Of a stretch of DNA of 14,583 nucleotides, positions 13,650-14,583 are shown in pieces. The translations under genes were made by a program, and so were the position numbers. Position 1 is the stretch's first letter, and the number at the start of each line of letters is the position of its first letter. The notes under the pieces are model-generated. The model saw only the letters and a list, made by a program, of their open reading frames with translations. It was not told the origin of the DNA and made no database searches. This stretch comes from DAIOHQ01 sp036744635 (lineage in GTDB: Bacteria; Planctomycetota; Phycisphaerae; Tepidisphaerales; Tepidisphaeraceae): NCBI GenBank assembly GCA_036744635.1, contig DAIOHQ010000113.1, forward strand, positions 1-14,583, in the 5' to 3' direction.

Positions 13650-13956
13650 TCTCGAACTCGATCTTCACGCGTCCTTTCATTCTCACATTGTTAAGGTGCT
13701 GCATGCGGCCGCGCGGCTGCTGTTGATCGCAAACCACCCTACCGCGACGAGGATGAATCACTTGGCCCATGATGATTGCGAACTAGGCCGTCGTGAGTCG
13801 AACATGGCACTGGGGGGCGGTTGACGTCTGAAAACTCAATCCTGCCGCGCAGCCGGGGTGGGCACTCCAGGTGATAAGAAGCACGACCAGATTGAAAATC
13901 CAACTCGGTAACATCTCCGGGATTTCCGACCATCGCCAACTTGCATTCGGCGGGCC
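13650..13956. other. Stretch without a confident gene
   Basis: About 300 bp between the integrase and the unknown minus-strand gene. Minus-strand open frames (13582-13770, 62 codons; 13739-14005) overlap each other or their neighbours and lack ribosome binding sites and known motifs. No terminator with a U-tract was found after the integrase. Confidence 0.4.
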
Positions 13957-14484
13957 TTACCCCAACGCCACAGAAGCTTCGCCATCGGCGGCAGCAGGGA
14001 GACAATCCATCCCCGCGTCATAGCGAGGTCCAGAACCCCAGCCACCGACATGAAGGGGCGGGGCCTCCTCAAAGGGGCGAAGACTGTGTTGGAAGAGAGA
14101 TGGCGGTTCAAAAATCGGGGCCTCAAGCTTTGGCCGAAGAAATCCCTTAGGCAGCAGGGTTTCCCTGTCGCAGCCAAAGTCATTCGTCGCCGCGTTGATA
14201 ATTTTCTCGATGTACTTTTCACTGGTATTGAAACTCCCCTCCAGATGTGCCGCCAAGCTCTGCATCCCCACCCTGGAGGTGCGGCCGGCCTCGACAATCG
14301 CTTCGATCTTCTCCAACTCAAGATTGTCTTTCCGCAGCACCTGGTACGCCCGATTTGCGGTCGGCAAGTCACGCATCTCCGCTAATTGTGCCAGGTCAGA
14401 TTCCACCCCCTCCTCCGGCATCCAGATGAAACAGGTGCTCGGCGGGCTGGTAATTTCACAGTCAGGACACTTGAGAATTTTCAT
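13957..14484 (-). CDS. Unknown 175-aa protein with N-terminal CPDC motif
   Basis: ATG 14484 is preceded on the minus strand by GGAGTG about 6 nt upstream, which favours it over longer starts that would read through a terminator hairpin. The protein opens MKILKCPDCE, with one CxxC (C6, C9) and another Cys at 18, so a metal site or redox pair is possible but incomplete. Residues about 28-110 are helical and charged (ANRAYQVLRKDNLELEKIEA, then SEKYIEKIINAA). The last third is Pro/Gly-rich and low in predicted structure. No family is recognised. Two other frames stay open over its 3' half, so a frameshift near the end cannot be excluded. It faces the integrase. Confidence 0.55.
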   Translation of the reverse strand: MKILKCPDCEITSPPSTCFIWMPEEGVESDLAQLAEMRDLPTANRAYQVLRKDNLELEKIEAIVEAGRTSRVGMQSLAAHLEGSFNTSEKYIEKIINAATNDFGCDRETLLPKGFLRPKLEAPIFEPPSLFQHSLRPFEEAPPLHVGGWGSGPRYDAGMDCLPAAADGEASVALG

Positions 14485-14500
14485 TGTGTTCACTCCAAAC

Positions 14501-14528
14501 AAAAACCCACGGCTCAAAGCACCGTGGG
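14501..14528 (-). terminator. Rho-independent terminator (minus strand)
   Basis: Read on the minus strand, CCCACGG, a 9-nt loop and CCGTGGG (14506-14528) form a perfect 7-bp GC-rich stem directly followed by TTTTTG (14500-14505). This is a standard intrinsic terminator. It would end a leftward transcript from beyond the right edge. Because it lies just upstream of the gene at 14484, it could alternatively act as an attenuator in that gene's leader. Confidence 0.8.
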
Positions 14529-14546
14529 CTAACACTACAGCGCTAC

Positions 14547-14563
14547 GTCCGCTCAACGCGGAC
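14547..14563. repeat. Short hairpin GTCCGC/GCGGAC
   Basis: GTCCGC (14547-14552) and GCGGAC (14558-14563) form a perfect 6-bp stem with a 5-nt TCAAC loop. It lies 18 bp from the terminator stem, so the minus-strand RNA here would carry two hairpins in series before TTTTT. It may be the end of a small RNA or a leader whose start is outside the window. Confidence 0.45.
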
Positions 14564-14583
14564 CTTCCTTCAGCGGTAATAGC

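Larger units (their letters stand above)
6557..14583. mobile_element. One end of an integrated element (tRNA-targeted island), right end not in window
   Basis: The boundary is set by the tRNA 3' fragment (6557-6598). Inside are att-proximal repeats, a XRE-type regulator with operators, a recombination gene set ending in a tyrosine recombinase (12738-13649), a frameshifted gene remnant and several unknown genes. No conjugation, replication or phage structural genes are visible here. It could be a genomic island, an integrative conjugative element or a prophage relic. No second copy of the tRNA fragment was seen in the window, so the element extends past 14583. Confidence 0.65.

Noticed and set aside
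13836..14372. Alternative minus-strand frame (178 codons) over the CPDC protein
   Set aside because: It has no ribosome binding site, is Arg/Cys/Trp-rich like a shadow frame, and competes with a frame that has a good start.

Overview
The window is GC-rich bacterial DNA with Shine-Dalgarno-led genes. It appears to join a chromosomal segment (about 1-6598) to one end of an integrated mobile element (about 6599 to the right edge and beyond). Several element proteins (the RuvB-like/Gam-like pair, the HTH protein and the integrase) resemble families I recall from Planctomycetota and similar environmental genomes. That taxonomic hint is recollection, not a search result.

Left part, 1-3971: a fluoride-resistance operon. 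A sigma70-like promoter (87-115) leads into a fluoride (crcB-type) riboswitch (about 126-190). After it come a CLC-type fluoride/proton antiporter fused to a DUF190-like domain (283-2190), an unrecognised 156-aa protein (2243-2713), the Fluc channel CrcB (2816-3193) and a tandem two-module DUF190 protein (3210-3971). Two unrelated fluoride export routes and three PII-like DUF190 modules thus sit behind one fluoride sensor. Both multi-domain genes keep a good ribosome binding site and an in-frame ATG at the internal domain boundary.

Middle, 3968-6598: a convergent minus-strand gene for a large secreted protein with a Tyr-rich middle and a His/Gly/Asp-rich tail. Its stop codon overlaps the end of the fluoride operon. 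It is followed by an isolated 3' half of an arginine-type tRNA (6557-6598, minus strand). The tRNA 5' half is missing, as expected where a tyrosine-recombinase element has displaced the 3' end of a tRNA gene. The fragment's orientation places the element to its right.

Right part, 6599-14583: the element. Next to the att-like tRNA fragment are four TGTGATAC direct repeats. Then comes a minus-strand set (read right to left): a GIY-YIG nuclease-like protein, a three-helix membrane protein and a 53-aa basic protein. A frameshifted pseudogene and about 430 bp of apparently non-coding DNA follow. A short XRE/Cro-type regulator is divergent from a strong promoter flanked by three copies of a 15-bp operator-like site. 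That promoter serves a rightward gene series: a 204-aa protein with an internal duplication, a Mu Gam-like DNA-end-binding protein, a RuvB-like AAA+ helicase, an excisionase-like HTH protein and a tyrosine recombinase. The likely logic is a repressor-controlled recombination module (end protection, branch migration, directionality factor, integrase) plus an accessory nuclease/membrane cassette of possible defence function. A further unknown minus-strand gene and a terminator lie at the right edge.
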